The notes: a model not told the origin generated them from the sequence alone. 64,000 nt of DNA from Eunapius fragilis (GCA_963681505.1 OY811980.1:7015572-7079571), one strand, 5' to 3'. Shown: positions 43,501 through 54,221, numbered from the stretch's first letter. Made by a program: numbers and translations.

Positions 43501-45545
43501 ATGTTGATCCATCAGTGTTCCAGTTGACCTGCACCAGCACTAGTTCTCCTCCTACAACTGTGCAGTGGACCATCAATGGAATTCCAGTGAATGGTGGTAA
43601 CTATACTTCCTCTCAGATAGTGACAGATCGACCAACATCTACTTACAACAACACCCTGACTGTGACTGGGAGAGCACCTGGGATGTACACATGCAATGTC
43701 ACCACTATAACCTCTCCCCTAATCAGCTGCACTGGTACACCACCAGTGTGTAATACAGGGCCTATTCTAAGTCAAAGATCCACTACCTCATCCCTCAATG
43801 TATCAAGTAAGCACTGCCTATGAAGAGTGTCTTGTACCTACAGACATGTACCTCTCTATACAGGTCCTCCTGCCCCACCCACTGGTGTCACTGCTGTGCA
43901 GTCTGGTCCCACATCTGTCAGTGTCTCTTGGACTGCACCCACCTCTGGTGGTCCAGTGAGCAGATATGATATCTACTATGCTGCTAATGGGGTCCCAAGT
44001 ACAAGTGGTGGTTCAACCACTTCTACCTCTTATGTCCTAACCAACCTTCAAGTTGGGGTTCAGTACAACATCTCTGTCATAGCTGTGGGCACTCATATAC
44101 CATCTCAGAGTGGTATGTTTTATTAACCATGTTAGTTAGCTGAAGTAAATGTTAATGTAATGGCAGGGTGATGCCCTGGGGGTAGGGCAGGGTTATTAAA
44201 TATCAATTTGTGTTGTGGTATAACAGAAGTAATTTATGGTGTGTGTAAATGTTTTGAACATTAGGATGTTGAATTATAAATTCCAAGTGTGTTGTCCCTT
44301 ATGGAATGAGACCCCCATACTTCTCAACTGTGGATGGCCACCTTGCATATCCCAGTATACCTCTGATTATCCCTGCTTATCGGTGAATATACTTCTCTAT
44401 ATTCATTTTGTTTTACTTGGTATTTTGGTATGTCCACCACAGTTACTACAAACAGTACCTTGGTGTTCATCTCTGGTGGCTACCCTCTTCATACAACTAC
44501 CACCTTCTCCCAACCTACAAGTGCTGTCCCCTCCTCCTCTCCTACCTCCTCCTCCTCCTCCTCCTCCTCCCTCCTCCTCCTCCTCCTCCTCCTCCTCCAA
44601 CGGTGGTATAATTGGTGGGATCATTGGAGCACTGGTGGTTGTGGTGTTGATTATCATCATTGTTACCATAGCAATACTCCTCCTGAGGTAGGCTACCCAG
44701 CAGTACGTATAATTCATTACCATTGTCCACAGATGTAGGGAAAATGGAGCTACCAAACCAGAAGCAGTCTATGACATGGATGAGAAGTATTAATGACCCG
44801 TATTAAAAACACCATTATTGTTAATAATAACATCATTAACAGCATAGCCATGAATACACTGCACTGACTATAAGGGACTATTTAGCTATGAGCAACCCTC
44901 TATGCAAACTAATAGTTGGCAGCGTTTATATATTTTTCCATATGAAATAGTTGGTACTGTAACCTGTATCAACATTTAGGAAGTGTTAATTAACTCATCA
45001 TACCATGACCATCACCTCCTACCATGACCATTACCTCCTCATACCATGACCATCACCTCCTCATACCATGACCATCACCTCCTCATACCATGACCATCAT
45101 CTCTTCATACCATGACCATCACCTCCTCATATCATGACCATCACCTCCTCATGCCATGACCATCACATCCTCATACCATGACCATCACCTCCTCATGCCA
45201 TGACCATCACATCCTCATACCATGGCCATCACCTCCTCATACCATGACCATCACTCTCCTTAGACCCTGTGCTCATAAGTCTGAAGCTGTGATGTATGAA
45301 GCTGTGGATGACAAGAAGTAAGCCCACATACACACCCCCACCTTTCTACTTTCCTCTCATGTTATTCCTTTAGCCATTACTGTACCATTCCCTTCCATCC
45401 TCCTATTCCTTCCTTCCCTTCACACTCCTTTCCTGTAAGTGTTGAAGGTGTTAGTTATGTGTGTTGGTTGCTTTCAGAAAAGACCCTCCCACCAAATCAT
45501 CAAGTCCCCAGACCATGTCCAGTGCCCAGACCATGGTTAGCTCCC
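31516..45545 (+). CDS. Gene F: RPTP paralogue of A, 3' end lost in the assembly gap
   Basis: Exons are 31516-31558 (leader MIAFVLWALLLLAAG), 42986-43393 and 43450-43806 (Ig), 43864-44112 (FN3), 44443-44687 (stalk and membrane helix), 44733-44786, 45264-45317 (tyrosine-motif exons, VMYEAV), and 45478 into the N run. Exon lengths and phases copy gene A; exon 2 is one codon shorter. The tail exon matching A exon 8 is cut by the gap, so an Ig/PTP half probably lies in the missing sequence. The 11.4-kb first intron is swollen by a hAT-like MITE and a Ty3/gypsy element. The stalk has a long TCC repeat with one extra C, so the extracellular and membrane frames disagree in this assembly. That is either a real slip mutation or an assembly error. 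Confidence 0.75.
31658..32471. mobile_element. hAT-like MITE, 814 bp, with 8-bp target duplication
   Basis: The ends are CAGTGGCGTAG and CTACGCCACTG, flanked on both sides by ACTTCATC. An 8-bp duplication and CAG-type terminal repeats are hallmarks of hAT elements. The equivalent site in the gene A intron (about 3,360-3,372) is empty. No transposase frame is visible. It contains two internal hairpins (near 32,080-32,122 and 32,253-32,301). Confidence 0.82.
33032..33206 (-). repeat. 3' LTR of the Ty3/gypsy element (about 175 bp)
   Basis: Read on the minus strand it starts TGACGAGTG right after a purine tract and ends GCGCGTTA. Its last 38-40 bp recur with one or two changes at 42,098-42,137, next to the tRNA primer site, which fixes both LTR inner boundaries. 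A TATATATATATATA stretch sits inside and could be a core promoter. Confidence 0.72.
33207..33218 (-). promoter_or_regulatory. Polypurine tract of the Ty3/gypsy element
   Basis: The minus strand reads CAGAAGAGAGGG immediately before the LTR start TGACGAGTG, the expected place and composition for plus-strand DNA priming. Confidence 0.65.
33267..34172 (-). pseudogene. Integrase core and C-terminal domain
   Basis: The shifted frame carries the integrase core (Y-F-T-K-W-A-D-A, then H-S-D-L-G-R-N-F-E-S with the second catalytic Asp, and G-M-V-E-R-F-N-R-S with the Glu). An in-frame TAA at 33,657-33,659 interrupts it. The same frame continues to 33,267 through a GPY/F-like tail (L-D-P-R-W-E-G-N-W-T-V, then H-T-N-R-L-H-R-R). 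Confidence 0.88.
34081..36120 (-). pseudogene. Reverse transcriptase, RNase H and integrase N-terminus
   Basis: In order the frame shows the RT fingers (Y-P-L-P-L-M-D-E, F-S-K-L-D-L-Q-C-G-Y-W-Q), F-T-R-M-P-F-G-L-C-G-A-P, and the catalytic Y-I-D-D (T-Y-I-D-D-V-L). RNase H follows (L-Q-T-D-A-S, then M-T-D-H-A-P-L-Q-W-L), then the integrase HHCC finger (H-D-S-P-A-A-G-H...C-R-E-C-A-T-C). The order PR-RT-RH-IN is Ty3/gypsy. A 4-base duplication near 34,150 shifts the frame before the first integrase aspartate, and the last 20 or so residues read here are out of frame. Confidence 0.9.
36148..36606 (-). pseudogene. Aspartic protease region (Ty3/gypsy)
   Basis: The frame carries the protease active-site motif L-D-S-G-S-S, followed by V-S-L-I-R and the late I-L-G-V-D-F-L flap/helix motif of retroelement proteases. 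It closes at 36,148. The reverse transcriptase frame starts at 36,120 in a different phase, so either a second shift or a mutation separates them. Confidence 0.85.
36621..37048 (-). pseudogene. gag, C-terminal part with zinc knuckle
   Basis: After the insertion site gag resumes with M-A-G-L-P, a coiled heptad-like stretch (E-K-L-S-E-Q-V-A-A-L), and one nucleocapsid zinc knuckle C-Y-H-C-G-K-A-G-H-I-R-R-N-C (C-x2-C-x4-H-x4-C). It ends TAA at 36,621. The next frame, protease, is -1 relative to it and open across the junction, which fits the frameshift expression common in Ty3/gypsy elements. Confidence 0.85.
37146..37781. repeat. Foldback with 276-bp near-perfect arms
   Basis: 37,146-37,421 and 37,506-37,781 are inverted copies with about one mismatch (at the TTGTAGAATC/TTGTTGAATC position), separated by 84 bp. 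A further 22-bp inverted pair lies outside (37,060-37,081 and 37,860-37,881, TACGGAAGGGATTGG core). Confidence 0.9.
37782..38502. other. Stretch without a recognised gene, inside the TIR element
   Basis: Between the left foldback and the 38,503 ORF I see a TCTTCTTCTTC stretch and short open frames only. It could hold the promoter for the 38,503 ORF, but no clear box is visible. Confidence 0.4.
38503..38955 (+). CDS. Small basic protein with four 16-residue D-P-E-S-K-K repeats, inside the TIR element
   Basis: The ATG opens 150 codons ending TAG. A Lys/Arg-rich start is followed by about four tandem 16-residue units built as A-D/L-D-P-E-S-K-K-D/E-S-V/M-K-A-Q-Y-W. Similar arrays of charged D-P-E-x-K-K repeats are common at the N-termini of large transposon-encoded proteins in sponges and cnidarians (from memory, not checked). 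An ATGAG/GTAGGA junction at the end could be a splice donor, so this may be only a first exon. No known domain is visible. Confidence 0.45.
   Translation: MQSRRSRREKNRAKKIAKLNDDCCVGESQDIEERDSFQEAHEKKKTCDRKRYKADPESKKDSMKAQYWLDPESKKESVKAQYCLDPESKKESVKAQYWLDPERKKDSVKAYYDQNRELILASKQDQYQTNPKAKRDISRINSCRKRNTMR
39041..39177. repeat. 67-68-bp tandem duplication
   Basis: The block starting AATAACGCCAGATCAATTTG and ending CTCTCTAAGGGATTTTTG is repeated twice head to tail, with one G gained in the second copy. Confidence 0.85.
39200..40330. repeat. Degenerate long tandem array in the TIR element
   Basis: Blocks recur in the same order several times: ATAAAACCACATGCCTG, CATATATGGTGGCCC, TTCTATGGCTGCTAAAACATG, TTTTCAGCTGGAACC, ATTACATGCA, CTCTTTTAAGAGCTATC, and TTTGCAGGACTAACTAAC. 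Copies begin near 39,225, 39,390 and 40,020, with the later blocks near 39,500, 39,590, 39,690, 40,145 and 40,220. No convincing gene is seen here. Confidence 0.7.
40575..40583 (+). promoter_or_regulatory. TATA-like box before the 40,617 ORF
   Basis: TATATAAAG stands 34 bp upstream of an ATG followed by a consistent splice donor. The spacing fits a core promoter with a very short 5' leader. Confidence 0.3.
40617..41205 (+). CDS. Candidate two-exon gene with Leu/Pro/Trp/His-rich repeats, inside the TIR element
   Basis: The ATG at 40,617 gives M-E-E, then a GTATGC donor. After a 70-bp intron ending TTGTAG, the exon from 40,696 continues in frame (V-T-A-E-V-A-E-N-L-F-A-V-D) through a GC-rich repeat to TAA at 41,205, 172 codons in all. 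A TATATAAAG box lies at 40,575-40,583, about 34 bp before the ATG. The repeat part (L-R-H-W-P-L-L-R-W-P units) is low complexity and open in several frames, so it is weak evidence. The start, splice and TATA box give modest support. Confidence 0.35.
40780..41070. repeat. GC-rich minisatellite in the TIR element
   Basis: Imperfect repeats of a CCCCAGCTCCGCCACTG / CCCCTGCTCCGCTGGCC pair make a strongly GC-rich island in an otherwise AT-rich element. All reading frames stay open because the unit contains no stop, which explains several overlapping long frames here. Confidence 0.8.
41386..41687. repeat. Foldback at the right end of the TIR element, about 138-bp arms
   Basis: 41,386-41,524 and 41,550-41,687 are inverted copies. 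Matching runs from ACAAGATATAAAAATTT at the outer edge to the CTACATTT region at the loop, with a few mismatches near the loop. The outer edge joins the terminal repeat TAATATCTATG. Confidence 0.88.
41705..42084 (-). pseudogene. gag, N-terminal part (Ty3/gypsy)
   Basis: The ATG at 42,084 opens a gag-like capsid region (ISLPKPFASGN, WFVRFDICSDANKW, KLPTLLEGEALASWLEL), typical of metazoan Ty3/gypsy gag. A one-base slip in a run of eight T/A (41,894-41,901) moves the rest (F-N-G-L-E-G-F, then L-L-L-H-Q-F) to another frame. The reading stops being gag at the 7-bp target duplication (41,698-41,704) of the inserted element. Confidence 0.8.
42081..42096 (-). promoter_or_regulatory. Primer-binding site matching initiator Met tRNA
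   Basis: The minus strand reads TGGTAGCAGAGAATGG. The complement of an animal initiator tRNA-Met 3' end gives TGGTAGCAGAGGATGG, so 15 of 16 match. It starts one base inside the LTR end. The ATG of gag (42,084-42,082) lies within this site. Confidence 0.75.
42098..42137 (-). repeat. Truncated 5' LTR, 40 bp left
   Basis: This matches the end of the 3' LTR (T-shared stretch from CGCGCACTC to CAGTAGT, one mismatch) and ends TTACA on the minus strand beside the primer site. Sequence past 42,137 is host flank also found at 5,972, so the rest of the LTR was deleted. Confidence 0.7.
42452..42795. repeat. 45-bp minisatellite in gene F intron 1
   Basis: Same unit as at 6,364 with about 7.5 cleaner copies. 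Open frames on both strands ([15 protein letters not shown]) come from the 45-bp period and are not genes. Confidence 0.93.
44545..44599. repeat. (TCC)n tract in the stalk exon of gene F
   Basis: About 18 TCC/CTC triplets with one extra C that switches phase midway. It encodes poly-Ser before the slip and poly-Leu after it in the upstream frame. Confidence 0.9.
44996..45250. repeat. 22-bp minisatellite abutting the exon 7 acceptor of gene F
   Basis: Same unit and position as in gene A, about 11 copies, ending just before ACTCTCCTTAG at 45,263. Confidence 0.9.
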
Positions 45546-45745
45546 NNNNNNNNNNNNNNNNNNNNNNNNNNNNNNNNNNNNNNNNNNNNNNNNNNNNNNN
45601 NNNNNNNNNNNNNNNNNNNNNNNNNNNNNNNNNNNNNNNNNNNNNNNNNNNNNNNNNNNNNNNNNNNNNNNNNNNNNNNNNNNNNNNNNNNNNNNNNNNN
45701 NNNNNNNNNNNNNNNNNNNNNNNNNNNNNNNNNNNNNNNNNNNNN
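45546..45745. other. Assembly gap, exactly 200 N
   Basis: A run of 200 unknown bases interrupts gene F inside its eighth exon. The round length suggests a placeholder. Sequence restarting at 45,746 repeats the sequence from 23,085. Confidence 0.99.
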
Positions 45746-47309
45746 CTGGACGAGGTAAAGCTTACGCGGAGAACCGAATTAATATCCGGAAAAGGATTAC
45801 AAACCAAATTACAACAGTGCACCATTCTCCAGATTCTGTAGAATAGCTAGCGCATGCGCACCAAGACTTTGCCAATCGATACCACGGCCCTATTTTTTTG
45901 TCCCCTCTAACTTTAATATAAAAATAGGGCCTGGGGACGAGGCTAGGCCAATGGAAGCCACGTTCAAATAAATATCCCATAAAAATACAGCAGGTTTATT
46001 TGGTGGGGGTCAATAAATAGAATGATATTTTATACTTTTAGTTATGCTCACTCAAAGTGGCCAGAAGTATTTGAGATGTGGGTCCAACACGACAGCTCCA
46101 GAAAACATTTAAGAATTTGTGACAGGATTATCGACATAGTAACTGCAAGTGGTCATATAATGGCCACAATTGACAGAAGCATTGTAAGTGCTAAGCTCCA
46201 CTCATTGCACTGCAGCTCTTCCCTTCCCCCTCCACTGCACTGCAGCCCCTCCCCTCATCCCCCCTCATTGCATTGCAGCCCCTCCCCTCGTCCTCTCATA
46301 GTACTGGCAGCCCCTCCCCCCATAGTATTTAGTTTCGTACCCAGACCCAACTCTTGAAGAGGTGGGACTTTTCCCTCTGCAAGAAACTGTGCCAGTTTGT
46401 AGAGGAGAGATGAATGACGTGAGGTCAGCCATTCCTTCTTGGGGGTATCTAGATTATGTCATAGATTATACACCATTTATTGGAAACTGATTCACTATGG
46501 ACCAATGGATGTCAAAGCATCATTTAGGTGGTGATGAGGTGGGTATGGTATATGTGACTCCACATCAAACAGTAGTGTGTCCATTCAGCAGTTGCTATAA
46601 ACATTCACAGCAAATTGATTACAACCTTGAATATGGTAAAAATGCAATTGTCAGTCCTATGAGATGGATGCGCGGATGAAGTCTGTACCGTCTCTACTAT
46701 TGTTGATCGCTCTGGAACAAGTGTCAGGTGCATGGTTAATGGTTATTAATGCATGGTTAATTAATGTATGATGGTTAATTGATGATTATTAATGTATGAT
46801 TTCAGGCCTTTGCATTTAGAATAATCCACAGTTTTGAAAGAGAATATATGGGGAGGACGGAGGAGTAAGAATGTTTGGTCTGTACATGACAGGGTGGATA
46901 CAGAGAGGGGAGTCCAACGTAATAAAGAAGAGTGTGCGAGAGGCGGGTTTCCTTCTGCTCCAGCTCCGGCTGGGAGGGGCAATTGTAAGCTAAGGACTGG
47001 GTTTTCAACCGTGCTTTAAATGTTTAAAACCACGGCAGGCACAGCAGGCACACCCGGTCAAAAACAGCCCTAGTCCCCAGGCCAGGTTATAGGGGCAGCC
47101 CTAGTCCCCAGGCCAGCTTATAGGGACAGCCCTAGTCCCCAGGCCAGCTTATGGGACAGCCCTAGTCAGTAGCACAATCTCTTTCCCTAGATTAGTATCA
47201 CTAACAGTTGGGATAGACAATTACCTCCTCATAGTACAATATCCCATAACCCTTCAAGTACCAGCCATGATACCAGAGAAATGGTGGAATCAGGCTAGAT
47301 GAGGCTATA

Positions 47310-49271
47310 CATGGTGTTCAATGTTGTACCAATACCACCATCACACTCTGTGTTGGAATGTACACTGATCTCACACTAGCAGCACCAGTAAACCTTGCTG
47401 CATCAGCCCCCACTAGCTATGCTCTCTCTGTAGCAGCCACTTGTAAGTAGAGAAGAAAGTACATCACATGTGTTATGGAAGTGTTGACTCTACCACAGAT
47501 GGTCCTAACATCACAGGAGGTGTCCAGTTTCAGCTGTTGACTCCTACAAATGTTGATCCACCAGTGATCCAGTTGACCTGCACCAGCACTAGTTCTCCTC
47601 CTACAACTGTGCAGTGGACCATCAATGGAAGTCCAGTGAATGGTGGTAACTACGCTTCCTCTCAGATAGTGACAGATCGACCAACATCTACTTACAACAA
47701 CACCCTGACTGTCACTGGGAGAGCACCTGGGATGTACACATGCAATGTCACCACTACCTGCTCACCAGTGTGTGGAAGTAATGGGTTTACACACAGATAC
47801 GATAAAACATCCTTCAATGTATCAGGTAAGTACTGCTTACAAAGTGTGTCTTGTAACTATAGACATGTACCTCTATACAGGTCCTCCTGCCCCACCCCAC
47901 TGGTGTCACTGCTGTGCAGACTGGTCCCACATCTGTCAATGTCTCTTGGACTGCACCAACCTCAGGTGGTCCAGTGAGCAGATATGATATCTACTATGTG
48001 GCTAATGGAGTTCCAAGTACAAGTGGTGGTTCAACCACTTATACCTCTTATGTCCTCACCAACCTTCAAGTTGGGGTTCAGTACAACATCTCTGTCATAG
48101 CTGTGGGCACTTATATGCCATCTCAAATATCAACAACAGATACAAAGTCCTTTAAATATAGGTGATTTCAAACAAGATGATTGGTTCGGCTCGCGCTTAA
48201 GTAAAGGTTGTTGTACCACATGTAGGTTTAATGTGTTGTGCTTAGGTTTTATGCATTTGCAATTTCTGCTCGCATTTCAGCCAGTGTAAATCTGGTCAAT
48301 CTGCAGCCTATTGCATCTGCATAAGATGTGCATTGTACATCTTTCAGTATACAGTCCACCACCTGGTCCAGTGAGTGGACTACAAGCCTTCAACAATACC
48401 TTCACAACCATCACACTCACATGGCTACCCTCTCCTACCCCCATTGGGGTGACCATCATGTATCAGGTGACTTACTCCACCAATGGAATAGTCAACACAA
48501 CCACACCCCCAGTGACAATAACAGGACTGGTACCAAGGACCACCTACACCTTCTCTGTCGTTGGTTACACCACCACAGGACCAGGGACACCACAACAAGT
48601 ACAGACCAGTACTGCAGCTATACGTGAGTGTACAGCTGTTACTGTATCTTACATTTGTTCACACATACACCTGCATGATGCTTTAATGTTGTACCCTTCA
48701 GCCAATGTGACAGGGGTGGTGGTAGTAGCCACCAACACAACATCTGTCAGAGTGTCCTGGCTGGCTGTCCAGTGGCTCCCTCAAGATGGCATCCTTACAG
48801 GGTACACTGTGTATTATCGTTCTCTTCCCAACACTTCAAAGAGGCAGTCGGGTGGATACATCAGTCAAACCTTCCCACCAACCACCACCTCTGGGGACAT
48901 CACCAACCTCAGTCCTAATGGAGCATACCAGTTCAGTGTGGTAGCCATGGTGACCATTGCAGGACAGTCATACAATGGAGACATCCCATCATCAGGAGAT
49001 GACACACCCACCATCACACCAGGTTAGGACTATCTCGTGGCAATATCACAAACTAATGACATGTGATGTTGAAGGTACTCCAAACAATATGTGTAACTCA
49101 TACTCTGGAGGAGTGCTTGCTGGCTCACTTATAGCTGAGTTTGTTATCCTTGTGGTTGTTATGGTGATCATTGTGGTTTTGGTGGAGTACTATAGGTGGA
49201 AACAAAGGTGTGGTCTCTATTTAGAATCTGTTTGTACTAATACTTTTTCTGACACCAATCAATCACAGTAA
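47310..49271 (+). pseudogene. Gene D, second assembly copy
   Basis: This repeats gene D at a constant offset of 22,664 and I saw no base difference, including the same extra C in the first FN3 exon (near 47,894). Exons correspond to 47310-47442, 47499-47825, 47881-about 48161, 48348-48623, 48702-49022 and 49075 onward. The shared frameshift means that base was not introduced independently in the second copy. Confidence 0.6.
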
Positions 49272-49819
49272 GGCAAGATCAAAAAGTGAATATTCTAACA
49301 CTCGGTAAACATTTTGAACCAATGCATACATCTCTCCCATGTTTGAACCAATACATACATCTCTCTCAGTGATGTGATCACCATGAAGTCATGTGATGCA
49401 TATGATGAAATAAGACCAGGTGAACAGGACTGCTATGAAGTGGTTGGACACAACTAACCAAGAACACACAGTTATATTTATATAAAAGTGCCAAAGGTCT
49501 TGCTAAGCAGTTACTCTACATTAATTGTAGTACTAGGACATTAGTTAGTTAACTATGTTTGCAGAGGTACTTCTCTGACGTAATAGCAAAGATGTAAACT
49601 TTACATTTGTGTGAAAACATTTCTCCTCTGGTGTTATGGTACACTGTGTGGTGTGCTATGTGGCACAAAAGAGCTGGTAGCAAATTCAGCACTTCCCTCT
49701 TCCAAACAACACAAATGCAAATTGATTCTAAATCCGTTTTTTTTTTTCAGGCACTAACAATAATCACACATGGTTATTGTGATGAGCATATTCATCACAG
49801 CCCCACAGACACACAGACA

Positions 49820-50165
49820 GTTAGCTAATCATACCACAAACATGTTTAGCTAAACATCTTTCTGGGCTGCATATTCGCCGGGTTGAGACAGCTCATAAAA
49901 TGGTTGGTAGCCATTTTTTCCCTCCTTACAACAGTTTGTTCGTTTAGGTAGCTAAGGGTGCTGTCAAAACACTACAATATGATTATCATTAATTGCTTTG
50001 ATTATGGTTAGCTTTGTTGTGACAGCATGGCCGCTGCCTTAAAGGAACAAACTGTTGTAAGGAGGGAAAAATGGCTACCAACCATTTTATGAGCTGTCCC
50101 AGCCCGGCGAATATGTATCCCAGAAAGATGTTTAGCTAAACATGTTTGTGGTATGATTAGCTAAC
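49820..50165. mobile_element. 346-bp palindromic MITE, second assembly copy
   Basis: Identical to 27,156-27,501, offset 22,664. Confidence 0.85.
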
Positions 50166-52814
50166 CATGGTAAAAGTTTGGTCAGGAATGTATTTTAATA
50201 TTTTTGGATACATCATACTTCATTAAAAATTCATGACCCCATTCATGGTATGTACTAAAATGAATCATTTTTGTGTTCTCCTCTGTATTGACAGTGATTA
50301 AGTACAAATTGATCTGACAGCAATGTTGCAGGCTAAAGATATGCTAAACCGAAATGAGCGAGGTCACAAAGAAAGTGAAAATTTTAATTCCTTGCATTTT
50401 AAAACTGTACACTATAGGGTATACAAATGTACTGTTATTTTGCATGTTCCTATGGGGAGAGCACATAGGGAAAGTAGCATGTCCAAACTAGACTATGATG
50501 CTAAAAGGGTGGCAAATATATATATGGAATTACCCTACAACCCTCCTCATATTACTACAGCCCCTTCCCTCAGATTACTGTAGCCCCTCCCCTCACATTA
50601 CTGCTGCCCCCCCCCCCTCACAGTAGTGCAGCCCTCTCCCTCAAATTACTACAGCCCCTCCTCCTCAGTTTACTGCAGCCCTTCCCTCACAGTACTGCAG
50701 CCCCTCCCTCACAGTACTGCAGCCCTTCCCTCACAGTACTGCAGCCCTTCCCTCACAGTACTGCAGCCCTTCCCTCACAGTACTGCAGCCCTTCCCTCAC
50801 AGTACTGCAGCCCCTCCCTCACAGTACTGCAGCCCTTCCCTCACAGTACTGCAGCCCTTCCCTCACAGAACTGCAGCCCCTCCCTCACAGTACTGCAGCC
50901 CCTCCTCCCATACTTTACATTTATACGCAAGTTTCTTAATTACAAGATGACCCTTGAAGAGGTGGGACTTTCCCTTCAAGAAACAGTGTTTGTGAAGGAG
51001 AGATGAGTGGTCGGGAGGTGTGGTCAAGCCGTTCCTCCTTGGGGTGTGGTCAGCCATTCCTCCTTGGGGTGTGGTCCTGCTTATCTAGATGTTTTGTGTT
51101 CACTCTCTTTACAAAGCAAGAGATAATATCCTGCCATTTATTGCTTATGAACCAGGCTTGACATTACATCATCTTGATGCACATGATCTATTAACTTAAA
51201 TAACAGTGGCATTAATTTATGGCCATGGTTGTATATTATTGCCAGCCACTAGTGGTAAATAACGTCCAGTACAACTGACATTATGATTAATGTGTAGCTA
51301 TTGTAGTGGATTGGAAATATCAACTGACATTGTTTGCAGCTCTTTTAGTTGTCTCCATGTTTATGCTTAACTTGTGTTGTGGAATGACTTGTGTAAACTA
51401 GAGTGTATCACTGTACGTGAATTTATTTTTGATTTCATTATGATCTTTGTAGAGCTGCATGATTTGCTAAGCAACACAATAGAAATCATGGGGCTGCTAT
51501 CTGCTCATGGTTTCATGGAAAGCCTTTAAAAGCAAGACAATGAAGATCCTGCTAGGTTATGAATAGCAAACCATTGTGCATTCATGCATTGGCATTACAA
51601 ATTTGCAAATTCTGTTCGACAACAAAAGGCAGCTTCCGCAGTTCAAGAGTTAATGTGTAGCTATTGTAGTGGATTGGAAATATCTCTACCATTGGTGTTG
51701 CAATGGTTTAAGATGGCAGACCAGGTGGTTTCCATTCTCCCATATAGGCCTTACCACCAAGCCCTCAGCCATAAGGGAAACAGCAGCGGCCATTGTGGTC
51801 ATTGGGTACAGCAGTGCTTGGCTTTGAGGAGTGGGGTACATGTGGTGATGGTCATACAACCCTATGGGATCCTGACCAGTCACACTCCATGTTATGAAAC
51901 GATGGGTAACAGTACCAGTGATTGCATAGCCTTATGCCTCAGCTAGCCTCATGTATCATTGGCTAACCCCTTATTGGTTAGCCCCCTCATGTATCATTGG
52001 CTAGCCCCCTCATGTATCATTGGCTAGCCCCCTGAGAGATATGTACATGTAGTCTAGCTACATATCTCCCTGTGATGGCATCACCATGAATTCATGTGAG
52101 GTATATGGTGAAATAAGAACAGGTGGAGAGGACAGCTATGAAGTGGTTGGACACATCTAAAACAGAACACACAGTTATGTTTACTAAAGTGCAAGATGTA
52201 AACTTTCATTTGTGTAAGATACTTCACCAATGGAGTTATGGTTCACAATGTGATGTGGTATGTACGCACATAGCTGAGAGCAAAACCATCTGGATACAAT
52301 TCATCAGACTTCCAAGTTCAGCACTACACTTTCTCAACCAACACAAACACAAATAGATTCTAAATCTTCCACCTATTGTTTTTTTCAGGCGCTCAACAAT
52401 ATTGTTTGTACCTACAAAAAGATTGTTCATGCTTATTGTAATGAGCACATTCATTGCACATATCACACATGACACACATCACACTCATCACACAGATACA
52501 CATGTATGAGAGAGAGAAGAGAGCTCAACTGATATGTTTAGAGTTGTGGACCCCATGCACCCTCAGTGGATGTTTATCTGTTTATTCCTGCCAGCACAAC
52601 TGCATTCAATGACGTATACCTATGTGTTGGTTAAGGGGTAGTGCTGTACTGGGGGCATGGGGAGGGTGGAGTCACAGACTTGGCATATGCATACCCAATG
52701 TGTCAAAGTGACTGGAACCTGAAGTGGTTAACCCTGAGAGGGCTCAAATGAAGATAAAACAGCAAAAGAAGTACCATGATCAGAGTTCAAAGGAACTTCC
52801 TCCATTAGCAAAGG

Positions 52815-53171
52815 GTGAGAAGGCAAGGATATGCAAGTGAGAGGAGAATGGGAACCTGCAGTTGTCATATTCCAAGATCCTATTTTGTGAGAACTGCTAA
52901 TGGCAAGAAGAAATATCGTCGAAACAGTCGACATCTGCGAAAGTCACATCAACAAGCATGCAACCCCATTCACGAAACACTGGGAGATGACCCTGTAGCA
53001 GTGGAACCAGCACAAGTGATGAAACCAAATCCTGTATGCACTGCCGTAGGAGTCTTGCAACTATCAACCAAAAAGGAATGTGTTAGCATAATCCTGGAAC
53101 TTTTAGGATTAACAAATATTGTGCATGAATCATGTGGCCTCTATTGCACACTTCATACAGGCTTGTGCTAA
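52815..53171 (+). pseudogene. Integrase C-terminus remnant, second assembly copy
   Basis: Identical to 30,152-30,508, offset 22,663. Confidence 0.55.
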
Positions 53172-54178
53172 CACCTGGTGTGCGAATTAAGTACACTGCT
53201 TGGTGGCATGTAGGTTAAGAAATGACTGTAATCATTTCATATAGCTTCTCCCTGAAGTATAGCAGTGGTCTTGATAAAGCTCAGCAAGCTGTGGACACCC
53301 CTGTTAGCGTCATCAAGTTCCCTTCATGTTGGGACGTCCATGCCACTACAAGGCCACTCCCCCTCTTCCATAGATGTTGCACATCCAGGTTGGGACATCC
53401 CCTCTCTTCCATTCCATCACCCACAGGCTATGAATACTGGTGTTCTTATACGCTAGTAGGAAAAAAACTCAGGAAACAAGTAATAAAACATTCTCTATGA
53501 GAAAGTTGGTGGCATATAGGATTCGAAAAAGGAAGGAAATAAGGGGGGGTTGCATTTGAAATATAGGACTATTACAATGTTTCTATTACTTGAATAAAAT
53601 AATTTGAAAACATGCATTAGGTCCTTCTTAGCAGCAGCAGACCAGCTACACACACATACACACATGCACACCCACCACACACCCACACACAAATACACAT
53701 GCATACACAAATTGACAAAGACCACAGAGTAATGCTTCATCAACACAGAGCAGGCCATGTCACTAAACTGAGAGGGAAGGATTTTGGGAGTAAGAGTGGA
53801 GTTATGAGGCAGCGTCTGTTCAGTATTTTGAAACCATTAAAATCATTCTCATGACATTTCTACATAGTGGGTAAGTTTCTGGATTTATATCTAGTAGCTA
53901 TAGCACACCCTTGAATGCCAAATAAACTAATTGCAGAGCTTGTTCAGAAATGCCTGGTGGACCGTGCAAGTGAGCCAGGACATGCACTCCCTGGACACAA
54001 GGCCAACCACTCTACTTAATTTATGCGTGGTTATCCAGTGGGCAATATTAATGATAAAGACAAAATTAACATAAGGTGAAAAGGACTAACAACTACCGAA
54101 ATAGGGCCTGGAGACGAGGATAACACCAACCCAACTGATTAAAAAATCTCGTTCCCAGACGCATTGTAAGTTTTAGTG

Positions 54179-54221
54179 ATGATTGCGTTCGTACTCTGGG
54201 CACTTCTACTCCTAGCCGCAG
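54179..54221 (+). CDS. Signal-peptide exon of gene F, second assembly copy
   Basis: This repeats the 43-nt leader exon of gene F with the same GTAAGT donor. The exons that should follow lie beyond the window. If the repeat is an assembly artefact, this is the same exon as the one at 31,516. Confidence 0.6.
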
